Below are positions 17,021 through 24,822 of a stretch of DNA of 50,502 nt, one piece after another. Every line of letters begins with the position of its first letter. Position 1 is the stretch's first letter. The position numbers and the translations under genes are program-made. The stretch is from Clostridia bacterium (GTDB lineage Bacteria > Bacillota > Clostridia > Christensenellales > Aristaeellaceae): NCBI GenBank assembly GCA_017469025.1, contig JAFUHD010000118.1:1-50502 (forward strand). Direction: 5' to 3'. The notes beneath the pieces were generated by a model. It was not told the origin of the DNA, ran no database searches, and saw nothing but the letters and a program-made list of their open reading frames with translations.

Positions 17021-17947
17021 TTAAAATTGAAGGGCTGTAGTTTCATCAATGCCCAAAAGCAGGTTCATATTCTGGATGGCAGCGCCGGAGGCGCCTTTGC
17101 CAAGATTGTCAAAACGTGCGATCAGTGTTGCGCGTGCATCATTGCCTTGAACCGTGATCTGCATGTCATCACGTCCGGCAAAGGCACAGGCGGACATGAA
17201 GCCGTTTTCACCTGCCTCCGCTTTAAACCGGATCAGCTGACTGGCTGCGTAGAAACTCTGATAGATTTCAGGCAGCTGGCTGAGCGGAACGGATGACTGG
17301 CCGGCGGTGAGACCGATGATGACTTCCATTCCGGCATAATATGGAGCGACGATGGGACAGAAGACAGGTGCAGATGAAAGTCCGCAGACTTTCTCGATTT
17401 CAGGAAGATGCTTATGGGACTGTGTGAGCCCGTATAGCCTGGGTGCATTCAGCAGGGCACTGCGGTTGTCATCTTCATACTCGGCGATCATCTTTTTGCC
17501 ACCGCCGGAATAGCCGGTCAGTGAAGTGCAGGAAACCGTGATGTCCTTTTGAACAATGCCCGTTGAAACCAGGGGATACAGCAGTGCAATGACACCGCTG
17601 GCATGACAGCCTGGGTTGGCAATCCGTCGGCTTGACCGTATTTTATCCCGCTGTCCGGTCAGTTCAGGAAAACCATAGACCCAGCCGTCGGCAGTACGGT
17701 GTGCCGTGGATGTATCGATGACGGATGTATCAGGGTTTTGAATCAGACCGGCTGCCTCAATGGCAGCGGCATCCGGCAGACAGAAAAAAACGATATCAGC
17801 CTGATTCATAATATCCTGCCGTGCCTGCGGATCCTTCCGCTGTGCCTCAGGCAGTGTGAGGAGGGATACGGCCGGATGATTTTCGAGACGTTCTGTAAGA
17901 CGCAGACCGGTTGTACCGGCACTGCCGTCGATAAATACCTTTGCCAT
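17021..17947 (-). CDS. argC: N-acetyl-gamma-glutamyl-phosphate reductase, short form
   Basis: 308 aa with the ATG at 17947, chosen because AAGGA lies 6 nt upstream (a TTG at 17962 has none). The N-terminus VFIDGSAGTTGLRLTERL and the active-site cysteine in RRIANPGCHASG match the shorter, less common ArgC class (TIGR01851-type). It reduces acetylglutamyl phosphate to the semialdehyde with NADPH. It is first in the argCJBD operon and has paired ARG boxes in front. Confidence 0.92.
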   Translation of the reverse strand: MAKVFIDGSAGTTGLRLTERLENHPAVSLLTLPEAQRKDPQARQDIMNQADIVFFCLPDAAAIEAAGLIQNPDTSVIDTSTAHRTADGWVYGFPELTGQRDKIRSSRRIANPGCHASGVIALLYPLVSTGIVQKDITVSCTSLTGYSGGGKKMIAEYEDDNRSALLNAPRLYGLTQSHKHLPEIEKVCGLSSAPVFCPIVAPYYAGMEVIIGLTAGQSSVPLSQLPEIYQSFYAASQLIRFKAEAGENGFMSACAFAGRDDMQITVQGNDARATLIARFDNLGKGASGAAIQNMNLLLGIDETTALQF

Positions 17948-18008
17948 GACTGATCCTTTCAAAGAAAAAGCAATCTGTTATTTGCAGTTGGTTCCATCGG
18001 GTTGTTTC

Positions 18009-18036
18009 ATTATACGCAAATACGGGTATGTGTCAA
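18009..18036 (-). promoter_or_regulatory. argC promoter
   Basis: On the minus strand TTGACA (18031-18036), a 16-bp spacer and TATAAT (18009-18014). It lies about 60 bp before the argC start codon. Confidence 0.85.
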
Positions 18037-18040
18037 GCAA

Positions 18041-18079
18041 AATGAAAAATTATTCATAGATTGATGAATAAAAATGCAA
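18041..18079 (-). promoter_or_regulatory. Two ARG boxes (ArgR/AhrC operator) for argCJBD
   Basis: AATGAAAAATTATTCATA (18041-18058) and TGATGAATAAAAATGCAA (18062-18079) are two 18-bp ARG-box-like palindromes 3 bp apart. This is the standard spacing for the hexameric arginine repressor. They begin 4 bp from the -35 box. The same arrangement occurs before the importer-argF-carAB operon. Confidence 0.8.
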
Positions 18080-18225
18080 AACTGGGGGGGACTGAAAACG
18101 TCATATCTGCGTCATGGAAAGAAAATTATACAGTCCAGTTCCGACGACTGTGAAAAATGTTTCTGATGGCCGGCGGCGGGAAGGAGACAGTGCTGCAGAC
18201 AAAAATGCCGGCTATGACATGAGCG

Positions 18226-20184
18226 TTACAGTTCAAAGGAGATCATGTCACTCAGCGTGTAATCGCCAAAGATGTCATTGAAGGCGAAGCAGAACAGAAT
18301 TTCCATTGGTTCATCTTCATCCTGCATGTCTTCATAGGTTACCGTCATACCGTCACGCCAGATGATTTTATCGCCTTCAAATTCCGTTTCCTCCAGATCT
18401 TCATCGGAGTCCAGATCACCGTAGAACATTGTGTAAACCGGAATGATGACATCTCCACTGCTGAGTTTATCCATATTGCGGATGGGAAGCCCGTTTTCAT
18501 CATAACCGGCGTTTGCACCGATGATCCGTCCCTCTTTGCTGTTCCCTTCAAAGACAGCAATCAGGTAGGTATATTCTCCGTTGAGCTTGACTGGAATCAG
18601 ACTCCTGCGTCCATATTCTGTGCGGGTCTGATCATAAAGTGGTACAATCTGTCCATCAAGCAGGGGCAGAGTGCCATCAAAGAGGCTGAGCACGCGGCCT
18701 GTCTGCCAGTCGATGCGGTTGTTTTGCGTGACTCCGAAATCTACGTAGAAAAGGCCATCTTCATCACTGATATCCAGCATCAGCATTCCTTCAACATAGT
18801 CAAGATACTGAAGGTCTTCTTTGGAAACAACGGTGGTAAATCCGTATTTTCCGTCAGAGGTTTCAATTTGTTCGCCGCTGGGTTCCGGTGAAGTCTCATA
18901 GGAACCTGAGAGCGCATCCCAACTCAGGACAGGTGTTTCTGCGAGGAGGGATGACAGAAGTCCTGATGTCGGTTGCACCTGCTGTGGTGAGGTACTGGCG
19001 ATGACGTGTGTACCATTTTGCACCTGATGGACATATTCATCCAGGAAAGCGATCCAGTTGGGTAGATAATGTGAAAGATTAAATCCATCCCGGAAATCCA
19101 CATAATCATCGGTTGAATCCTGGGGAATATAGACAGAGAGTCCGCTGCAGTCGCTGAGGTTTTTGGTGTGCAGATTCACGATGACTGACTGCGACAGCAG
19201 GCGGCGGGCAGCAGCGGTTTCTTCAGGAGCCAGTGTGGCATACTGATCGAGCGCTGCACCAAGGTCTACCATATCCCATCCATTTTGATAGGAGCCGAAT
19301 GTGTAGAGTCTGCTGCGGCCGCGGCGGACATCGGCCAGTCTTCCGGAGCGGATTTGTTCAGACAGGCTGGAGGCAAAGCTTTCCATATGTCCGGTAAGTT
19401 CCCGGATCGAATTGAGCCGGACAGCACTGATTGTTGCAAACTCATCCGGATCATTCAGCAGTGTGCTTTTCATGTAGCTTTGCGCGATGGATTTGCAGAG
19501 CTCCTCATTGGAAATTCCGGGATTTTCCAGAATGGCATTCAGCCATGGTGTATAATTCCAGCCCAGGCTCGGTTCGGTTTCTTCGCTGGCTACATAGCAG
19601 TCAATATTGTAGAAAGACAGCATGGCTGCCATTTCATAAGTGGCCATGAGGCATGCATCCGCTCCGAAAATATCAATGTGGAAATCACGCTGCTCAGCGG
19701 AAAGCGTATGCAGAGCGCTGTCTATCTCTGTAAGTGTAAGCCCGTCGCCGTCGTAACTGTCGTCAAAACACAGTCCGCCTTCGGAACCCGCTCCATGATT
19801 CCACAGAATGACGATTGTACGGTCAGATGGATATTCCGTCATTCCATATCGGAGAAATTCCAGCAGACTTTCTTCACTGCCCATGGACTTGCTGCCCCAG
19901 TCTTCCATAAGCTCAAAGTAGCCGTCACGGATTAAAGCGAGATTACGGGTACCACCCTCGAGATCTTCCAGAGGCCACTCATCTACGCCGCCAGCCAGAA
20001 CCAGAAGGTTAATTGTGTCACCTGCTTCTACCTCTGCCATTTCTATGAGGTCATCACATGCATCGTTCGCAAGACCTGAGCCGCACAGGTAGATCATGAC
20101 AGTGGTGACAGGAGAATCAGCGCAGACGGGCAGGAAAAGACAGATACAGACTAGGAGCAGGAAAAGCAGTGCATTTGTTTTCAT
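18226..20184 (-). CDS. Secreted clostripain-family (C11) cysteine protease
   Basis: 652 aa. The signal peptide (residues 1-22) probably ends at VCA before DSPV. The C11 core starts with TTVMIYLCGSGLAND; the catalytic histidine is H130 in ILWNHGAGSEGG and the cysteine is C178 in IFGADACLMATYEMA. Residues after about 400 form an extension with acidic stretches that I cannot place. C11 enzymes are calcium-activated and cut after Arg or Lys. An AGGAGG ribosome site precedes the ATG. It appears to be a single-gene unit. The 18080-18225 spacer holds nothing further that I can name. Confidence 0.85.
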   Translation of the reverse strand: MKTNALLFLLLVCICLFLPVCADSPVTTVMIYLCGSGLANDACDDLIEMAEVEAGDTINLLVLAGGVDEWPLEDLEGGTRNLALIRDGYFELMEDWGSKSMGSEESLLEFLRYGMTEYPSDRTIVILWNHGAGSEGGLCFDDSYDGDGLTLTEIDSALHTLSAEQRDFHIDIFGADACLMATYEMAAMLSFYNIDCYVASEETEPSLGWNYTPWLNAILENPGISNEELCKSIAQSYMKSTLLNDPDEFATISAVRLNSIRELTGHMESFASSLSEQIRSGRLADVRRGRSRLYTFGSYQNGWDMVDLGAALDQYATLAPEETAAARRLLSQSVIVNLHTKNLSDCSGLSVYIPQDSTDDYVDFRDGFNLSHYLPNWIAFLDEYVHQVQNGTHVIASTSPQQVQPTSGLLSSLLAETPVLSWDALSGSYETSPEPSGEQIETSDGKYGFTTVVSKEDLQYLDYVEGMLMLDISDEDGLFYVDFGVTQNNRIDWQTGRVLSLFDGTLPLLDGQIVPLYDQTRTEYGRRSLIPVKLNGEYTYLIAVFEGNSKEGRIIGANAGYDENGLPIRNMDKLSSGDVIIPVYTMFYGDLDSDEDLEETEFEGDKIIWRDGMTVTYEDMQDEDEPMEILFCFAFNDIFGDYTLSDMISFEL

Positions 20185-20450
20185 AGTGGCCTCCTGGGGC
20201 GTGCTGCATGACGCCGGGCTTTTCGGTCTCAGAGGAACTTGTGATAAATGTCGGTCAGATGGCAGCGGTGAGATTTTCCCGCGGACTGACTTCTAAATTC
20301 CATTGATTGCAGTCAGGCGGATTATTATATGGAAGTGGTTAAAATGGATGCCTTACGGATTCGGCATGCACTTTGGAATGGTGTTATACCTGGACGGTAC
20401 ATCGCACGATTCAGCAGGATCTGCAGGACTCCGGATAAAGGCATGCCAAG
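20185..20450. other. Intergenic spacer, no gene seen
   Basis: No reading frame with a ribosome site is visible. On the minus strand there is a TATAAT-like box near 20323-20330 (ATATAATAAT) that may drive the protease gene, but no good -35 accompanies it. Confidence 0.4.
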
Positions 20451-20483
20451 GAAAAAACAGGTCCGGTTTTGCCGGACCTGTTG
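20451..20483 (-). terminator. Terminator of the citrate-synthase operon
   Basis: AACAGGTCCGG and CCGGACCTGTT pair perfectly (11 bp) around CAAAA and are followed on the minus strand by TTTTCC, just past the isocitrate dehydrogenase stop. Confidence 0.9.
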
Positions 20484-20485
20484 AA

Positions 20486-21616
20486 TCAGCGTTTCAGTTC
20501 TTCGAGCAGGGCATCTGAGAAGGCGGCACAGGTTGCGCCGGAACGCGTGCCATCCACGATGATTCCATCTGATTTTACACGGTTTATGGCTGAACGGAGC
20601 TTTTCCGCATGACCTACACAGCCGATATGATCAAGCATCATGGCAGCAGCCTGGAGAATGCTTTCAGGGCTGGCATAATCACCGAGGCCCTCTTCTAACA
20701 TTCGGGGTGCAGAGCCGTGAATGGCTTCAAACATCGCATAACGGCTTCCAGTGTTGGCACTGCCTGCAGTGCCGACGCCGCCCTGAATCTGGGCAGCTTC
20801 GTCGGTCAGAATGTCACCATACAGATTTGGTGCGAGAATGACCTGGAATTTGCTGCGGATCTGCGGATTGACGAGGTTTGCAGACATGATGTCGACAAAG
20901 TACTCCTCTGTTGTGATTTCCGGATATTCCGATGCAACCTCATGACAGATCTTTGAAAACAGGCCATCTGTTTTTTTCATAATGTTGGCTTTTGTGACAA
21001 TGGCAACATGCGTGCGGCCGGTTGCACGGGCAAAATCATACGCAGCTTTTGCAATCCGGCGTGTACCGGCAACGGTAGTGACCTTGAAATCCATGGTCAT
21101 AAGGCCGTCGATTTCAATACCGCTGCTGCCAAGCGTATATTCACCCTCGGTATTCTCACGGAAAAAAGTCCAGTCAATTCCTTCGGATTCAACCCGTACC
21201 GGTCTTACGTTGGAGAACAGGTCCAGTTCCTTGCGCAGGGTGACATTGGCGCTGGTCATGGTACCGCCTGTAGGCGTGGTCGTAGGACCTTTGAGGAGTA
21301 CGGGGCACTGCTTGATCTCGGCAAGCACGTCCGAGGGAATGCTCTCGTTTCTTGCCAGACGGTTTTCGATGGTCAGTCCCTCAATAGGACGCAGCGTAAT
21401 CTCCCCGCTGCTGATTTCCTTTTCGAGCAGTGTGTTCAGGACTGCCTGGGCACTTTTCATGATAATGGGGCCGATGCCGTCCCCGGGAATCAGGCCGATG
21501 GTCAGGGGACGCTGGGTAAAGTCAAAGGGAACGGCCTCGCTGAGACGCTGTGCCCGTTCTGCCTGAGCGTTGAGAAGCTTCTCGAATTGTGAGAGAAGTG
21601 CGGCATGATCTGCCAT
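20486..21616 (-). CDS. Isocitrate dehydrogenase (NAD-type family)
   Basis: 376 aa beta-decarboxylating dehydrogenase: LTIGLIPGDGIGPIIM start, FRENTEGEYTLGSSG, IVTKANIMKKTDGLF, VILAPNLYGDILTDEAAQIQGGVG and FEAIHGSAPRM. Isopropylmalate and homoisocitrate dehydrogenases share this fold, but an Re-citrate synthase in the same operon favours isocitrate as substrate. It would make 2-oxoglutarate for glutamate. An N-terminal extension of about 35 residues precedes the core. AGGAGG lies before the ATG. No aconitase gene is in the window. Confidence 0.75.
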   Translation of the reverse strand: MADHAALLSQFEKLLNAQAERAQRLSEAVPFDFTQRPLTIGLIPGDGIGPIIMKSAQAVLNTLLEKEISSGEITLRPIEGLTIENRLARNESIPSDVLAEIKQCPVLLKGPTTTPTGGTMTSANVTLRKELDLFSNVRPVRVESEGIDWTFFRENTEGEYTLGSSGIEIDGLMTMDFKVTTVAGTRRIAKAAYDFARATGRTHVAIVTKANIMKKTDGLFSKICHEVASEYPEITTEEYFVDIMSANLVNPQIRSKFQVILAPNLYGDILTDEAAQIQGGVGTAGSANTGSRYAMFEAIHGSAPRMLEEGLGDYASPESILQAAAMMLDHIGCVGHAEKLRSAINRVKSDGIIVDGTRSGATCAAFSDALLEELKR

Positions 21617-21715
21617 ATGTTTATCCTCCTAATAATGGCAACAGTTTGTTCTTTGGCAGCACTGAGGCTGCCCGGCCAGCCGATAGGGATTGCCGCCTTC
21701 TGTTGCCCGGATGCA

Positions 21716-22372
21716 TCAGGCGCGGTTCAGAATGCTGTCGCGCGCATGGGCAATGTGAATCAGGGTCAGTTCCTCAGCCTTTGCGGCATCCCGTGCGGCA
21801 ATGGCTTCATAAATAGCCCGGTGCTCCTCAAGAGACTGTGTGGCACGGGCTGGTACGGAAATGGAAACACGCCGGTATTTCATGATTTTCCTGTGCAGGG
21901 GTTCGAGCATATCCATAAAGGTTGTACTTCCACAGTGCTGATAGATAATCTGATGGAAACGGCTGTCCATATTCTTAATGAGGTCCGGTTCTACTTTCTG
22001 TGTGTAGAATTCCTGCAGGTCCAGGGTTTCCTTGAGCAGACGGATGTCATCGTCTGTCATGTTTTGGGCAGCTTTGGCGACGACCATGCCCTCGACACGG
22101 AGACGGATTTCATAGATGTCTTCAATATCCTCAGGCAGAATGCCGATAACCTTTGCGCCACGGGGCGTCATTTCAACCAGATGCTCCATGTTGAGACGCT
22201 TGAGGGCGTCGCGGATGGGAGATCTGGACACATCAAGCTGTTCGCTGAGACGGGATTCAGTCAGTATTTCATTCCGTTCATAGGTACCGCTCAGAATTGC
22301 ATTTTCAAGACGTTCAAAAACCTGATCCGCAAGAGACAGCATCTGATGGGAACGGTTGCCAATCGGTTCCAT
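21716..22372 (-). CDS. GntR-family regulator with FCD domain
   Basis: 218 aa. The N-terminal winged helix (residues about 12-80) contains LSEQLDVSRSPIRDALKRL, followed by an all-helical FCD ligand domain with metal-type residues (DSRFHQIIYQHC, EEHRAIYEAI). It sits between the citrate synthase and isocitrate dehydrogenase genes, 99 bp from the latter. A sensible guess is that it controls this operon in response to a carboxylate. The AAGGAGG ribosome site overlaps the upstream stop codon. Confidence 0.88.
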   Translation of the reverse strand: MEPIGNRSHQMLSLADQVFERLENAILSGTYERNEILTESRLSEQLDVSRSPIRDALKRLNMEHLVEMTPRGAKVIGILPEDIEDIYEIRLRVEGMVVAKAAQNMTDDDIRLLKETLDLQEFYTQKVEPDLIKNMDSRFHQIIYQHCGSTTFMDMLEPLHRKIMKYRRVSISVPARATQSLEEHRAIYEAIAARDAAKAEELTLIHIAHARDSILNRA

Positions 22373-22384
22373 ATTCCGTCCTCC

Positions 22385-23761
22385 TTATACTTTGGCCAGC
22401 CGACCGTCTGTCAGGGCCTCAATTTTAGTTTCAAGTTCCTGGATGCTCATGGAGGCAACACGCCCTGCTGCGTACTGTGCATCAATCCATGCCTTGAGTT
22501 CCACAACCAGCGGATCCTGCTTGGCGACTGCTTCTTCTCCTTCCAGCATGTAGTTGCTGTTGATCCAGTAGGCAATGCCGGCAAGACCGCTGTTCTGTCC
22601 GATCATGACGGTTGCGGGGCGATTCAGAATCTTGCGCGTGTTAAAGATGTTGTAGATTTCCTCGTCTTTCATGAGGCCATCCGCGTGAATGCCGGCGCGG
22701 GTCTGATTGAAGCAGCGTCCGACAAACGGTGTCATGGGCGGAATATCATAGCCGATAACATTCTTGTAGTATTCTGCAATTTCCGTAATGACAGTGGGAT
22801 CCATGCCGTCAAGCGAACCACGCAGGGAAGCATATTCCATGCACATGGCCTCAAGGGGCACATTGCCGGTGCGTTCGCCAATACCCAGGAGCGTGCAGTT
22901 GACGGCACTGGCACCATACAGCCAGGCCGTGCTGGCATTTGAAACAGCTTTATAGAAGTCGTTGTGACCATGCCACTCGAGCAGATTGCTGTCAACATCC
23001 GCATAGTGCTGCAGACCGTAGACGATGCCCGGAACGGAACGCGGAAGGGCTACCTCCGGATAAGGGACACCGTATCCCATGGTATCACAGGCACGAATCC
23101 GGACCGGAATACCTGCATCCCGGCTCATCTTCATCAGTTCACAGACGAATGGAACAACAAAGCCGTAAAAATCAGCACGGGTAATGTCTTCCAGATGACA
23201 GCGGGGCATGACGCCGGATTCAAAAGCGAGAGCGACAGTATCCAGATATTTGCGCATTGCCTCGCTGCGTGTCAGGTGCATCTTCTTGAAGATGTGATAG
23301 TCACTGCAGCTGACGAGGATACCGGTTTCGCGGATGCCAAGGTCCCGGACCAGTTTGAAATCCTCTTTGGAAGCGCGAATCCAGGTTGTTATCTCAGGGA
23401 AGCGCAGGCCCAGATCCTGACAGCGCCGGATAGCTTCCCGGTCTTTTTCGGAATAGGCAAAAAATTCAGTCTGCCTGATGATGCCGTAGGGACCGCCAAG
23501 ACGGTTCATAAATTTGTACAGTTCAACTATCTGGTCGACGGTATACGGATTGATAGCCTGCTGGCCATCCCGGAACGTGGTGTCGGAAATCCAGATTTCC
23601 TCGGGCATGCCCATTGGCACCCGGCGGTGGTTGAACGGAATCTTTGGGACTGTCTCATAGTCGTAAATATCGCGGTACAGGTTCGGCGATTCGACATCCT
23701 GGAGTGAATAACGATAGTTCTTCTGCTCCAGCAGATTGGTTTTGTTCGAAATTTCAAGCAC
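22385..23761 (-). CDS. Re-citrate synthase (2-isopropylmalate synthase-like)
   Basis: 458 aa from a GTG at 23761, set 5-6 nt after AGAGGTGA; more distal starts lie inside the promoter. The DRE-TIM barrel motif is WISDTTFRDGQQ, with LLEWHGHNDFYKAVSNASTA and NCTLLGIGERTGN as metal and substrate segments. The leader ESPNLYRDI...VPKIPFNHRRVPMGMPEEIW is characteristic of clostridial Re-citrate synthases rather than leucine-pathway enzymes. It condenses acetyl-CoA and oxaloacetate. Homocitrate synthase is the main alternative, less likely with isocitrate dehydrogenase beside it. Confidence 0.75.
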   Translation of the reverse strand: MLEISNKTNLLEQKNYRYSLQDVESPNLYRDIYDYETVPKIPFNHRRVPMGMPEEIWISDTTFRDGQQAINPYTVDQIVELYKFMNRLGGPYGIIRQTEFFAYSEKDREAIRRCQDLGLRFPEITTWIRASKEDFKLVRDLGIRETGILVSCSDYHIFKKMHLTRSEAMRKYLDTVALAFESGVMPRCHLEDITRADFYGFVVPFVCELMKMSRDAGIPVRIRACDTMGYGVPYPEVALPRSVPGIVYGLQHYADVDSNLLEWHGHNDFYKAVSNASTAWLYGASAVNCTLLGIGERTGNVPLEAMCMEYASLRGSLDGMDPTVITEIAEYYKNVIGYDIPPMTPFVGRCFNQTRAGIHADGLMKDEEIYNIFNTRKILNRPATVMIGQNSGLAGIAYWINSNYMLEGEEAVAKQDPLVVELKAWIDAQYAAGRVASMSIQELETKIEALTDGRLAKV

Positions 23762-23792
23762 AGGGATCACCTCTGAAAAAAATCTGGGCACA

Positions 23793-23821
23793 AGTATATA
23801 CGCACATTGATTGTTTGTCAA
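23793..23821 (-). promoter_or_regulatory. Promoter of the Re-citrate synthase operon
   Basis: TTGACA (23816-23821), a 17-bp spacer and TATACT (23793-23798) on the minus strand. It lies in the 134-bp gap between this operon and the divergent glycosylase gene. Confidence 0.85.
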
Positions 23822-23895
23822 ATCGAAATACAGAAATACAGAATGATAATGATGCCGATCGCCTTTCGGGCCTGGCATAATGGAAAGGACATCAG

Positions 23896-24732
23896 ATGAT
23901 ACTGAACATTTCAGACGATTTTGACCTCTCCCGGATAGCCGGAAGCGGCCAGTGCTTCAGGTGGCAGCGGCAGTCAGATGAAAGCTACCGCATTATTCAT
24001 GGACAGGAGTGTCTTTATATACGGCAGACAGGGGCGGAGCAGTATGAGCTTGACTGCAGCGAGGATGCATTCAGCCGGATCTGGCATGCTTATTTTGATC
24101 TTGATACCCGGTATGCTCAAATCAGGGCACGTATTGACAGCATGACGGATCCCTATCTGGCAGAGGCTTCGGAGGCGGAAAAGGGAATCAGAATTCTGCG
24201 TCAGGATCCGTGGGAAATGGTAATCAGTTTTATCATTTCTCAAAACCGCAGTATTCCCATGATCTGCCAGTCCATCGAAGCACTGTGCAGGCTGTCAGGG
24301 GATGCCCGACAGGACCAGAGAGGATGTCTTTTTTATACTTTTCCAGTTCCGGCCAGGATTGCGGCTCTCAGTGAAGCAGAACTGACCGGACCATGCCGCC
24401 TTGGATACAGGTGGCGGTATGTACAGTCTGTAAGCAGGATGGCTGCCTCAGGTGAGCTGAATCTTAAAGAGATTGACAGTCAGCCGGATGATGAGGCCCG
24501 CCGGTTGCTCATGTCGCTGTATGGAGTAGGTGAAAAGGTGGCAGACTGTATTCTTCTGTTTGGATTTCACCGCCTCAATACGCTTCCGGTAGATGTCTGG
24601 ATGAAACGTGTTTTTCGAGAGCACTACATATCCGGATATGATGTGACAAAACACAGTCCATATAACGGTGTTTATCAGCAGTACCTGTTTGCACATTCGA
24701 GAAACAGCTCAATACTGCATGGAAAAAGCTGA
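23896..24732 (+). CDS. 8-oxoguanine DNA glycosylase (OGG type)
   Basis: 278 aa. The OGG N-domain (GSGQCFRWQR) is followed by an HhH-GPD domain with the catalytic lysine K214 in GVGEKVADC and aspartate D233 in LPVDVWMKR. It removes 8-oxoguanine opposite C and nicks the strand as a bifunctional lyase. An AAAGGA ribosome site precedes the ATG. Confidence 0.9.
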   Translation: MILNISDDFDLSRIAGSGQCFRWQRQSDESYRIIHGQECLYIRQTGAEQYELDCSEDAFSRIWHAYFDLDTRYAQIRARIDSMTDPYLAEASEAEKGIRILRQDPWEMVISFIISQNRSIPMICQSIEALCRLSGDARQDQRGCLFYTFPVPARIAALSEAELTGPCRLGYRWRYVQSVSRMAASGELNLKEIDSQPDDEARRLLMSLYGVGEKVADCILLFGFHRLNTLPVDVWMKRVFREHYISGYDVTKHSPYNGVYQQYLFAHSRNSSILHGKS

Positions 24733-24822
24733 AAAGGCTGCGGATTTTTAGTTAAAAAGGCTTTCCTTGTTCACGAAGAATATGATATACTGTCATTTAT
24801 CACAGATGTAGGAGCGCAAAGA

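Noticed and set aside
21605-22942. Plus-strand open frame of 445 codons opposite the GntR and citrate synthase genes
   Set aside because: The minus-strand genes have clear family motifs, ribosome sites and a promoter; this frame has none.
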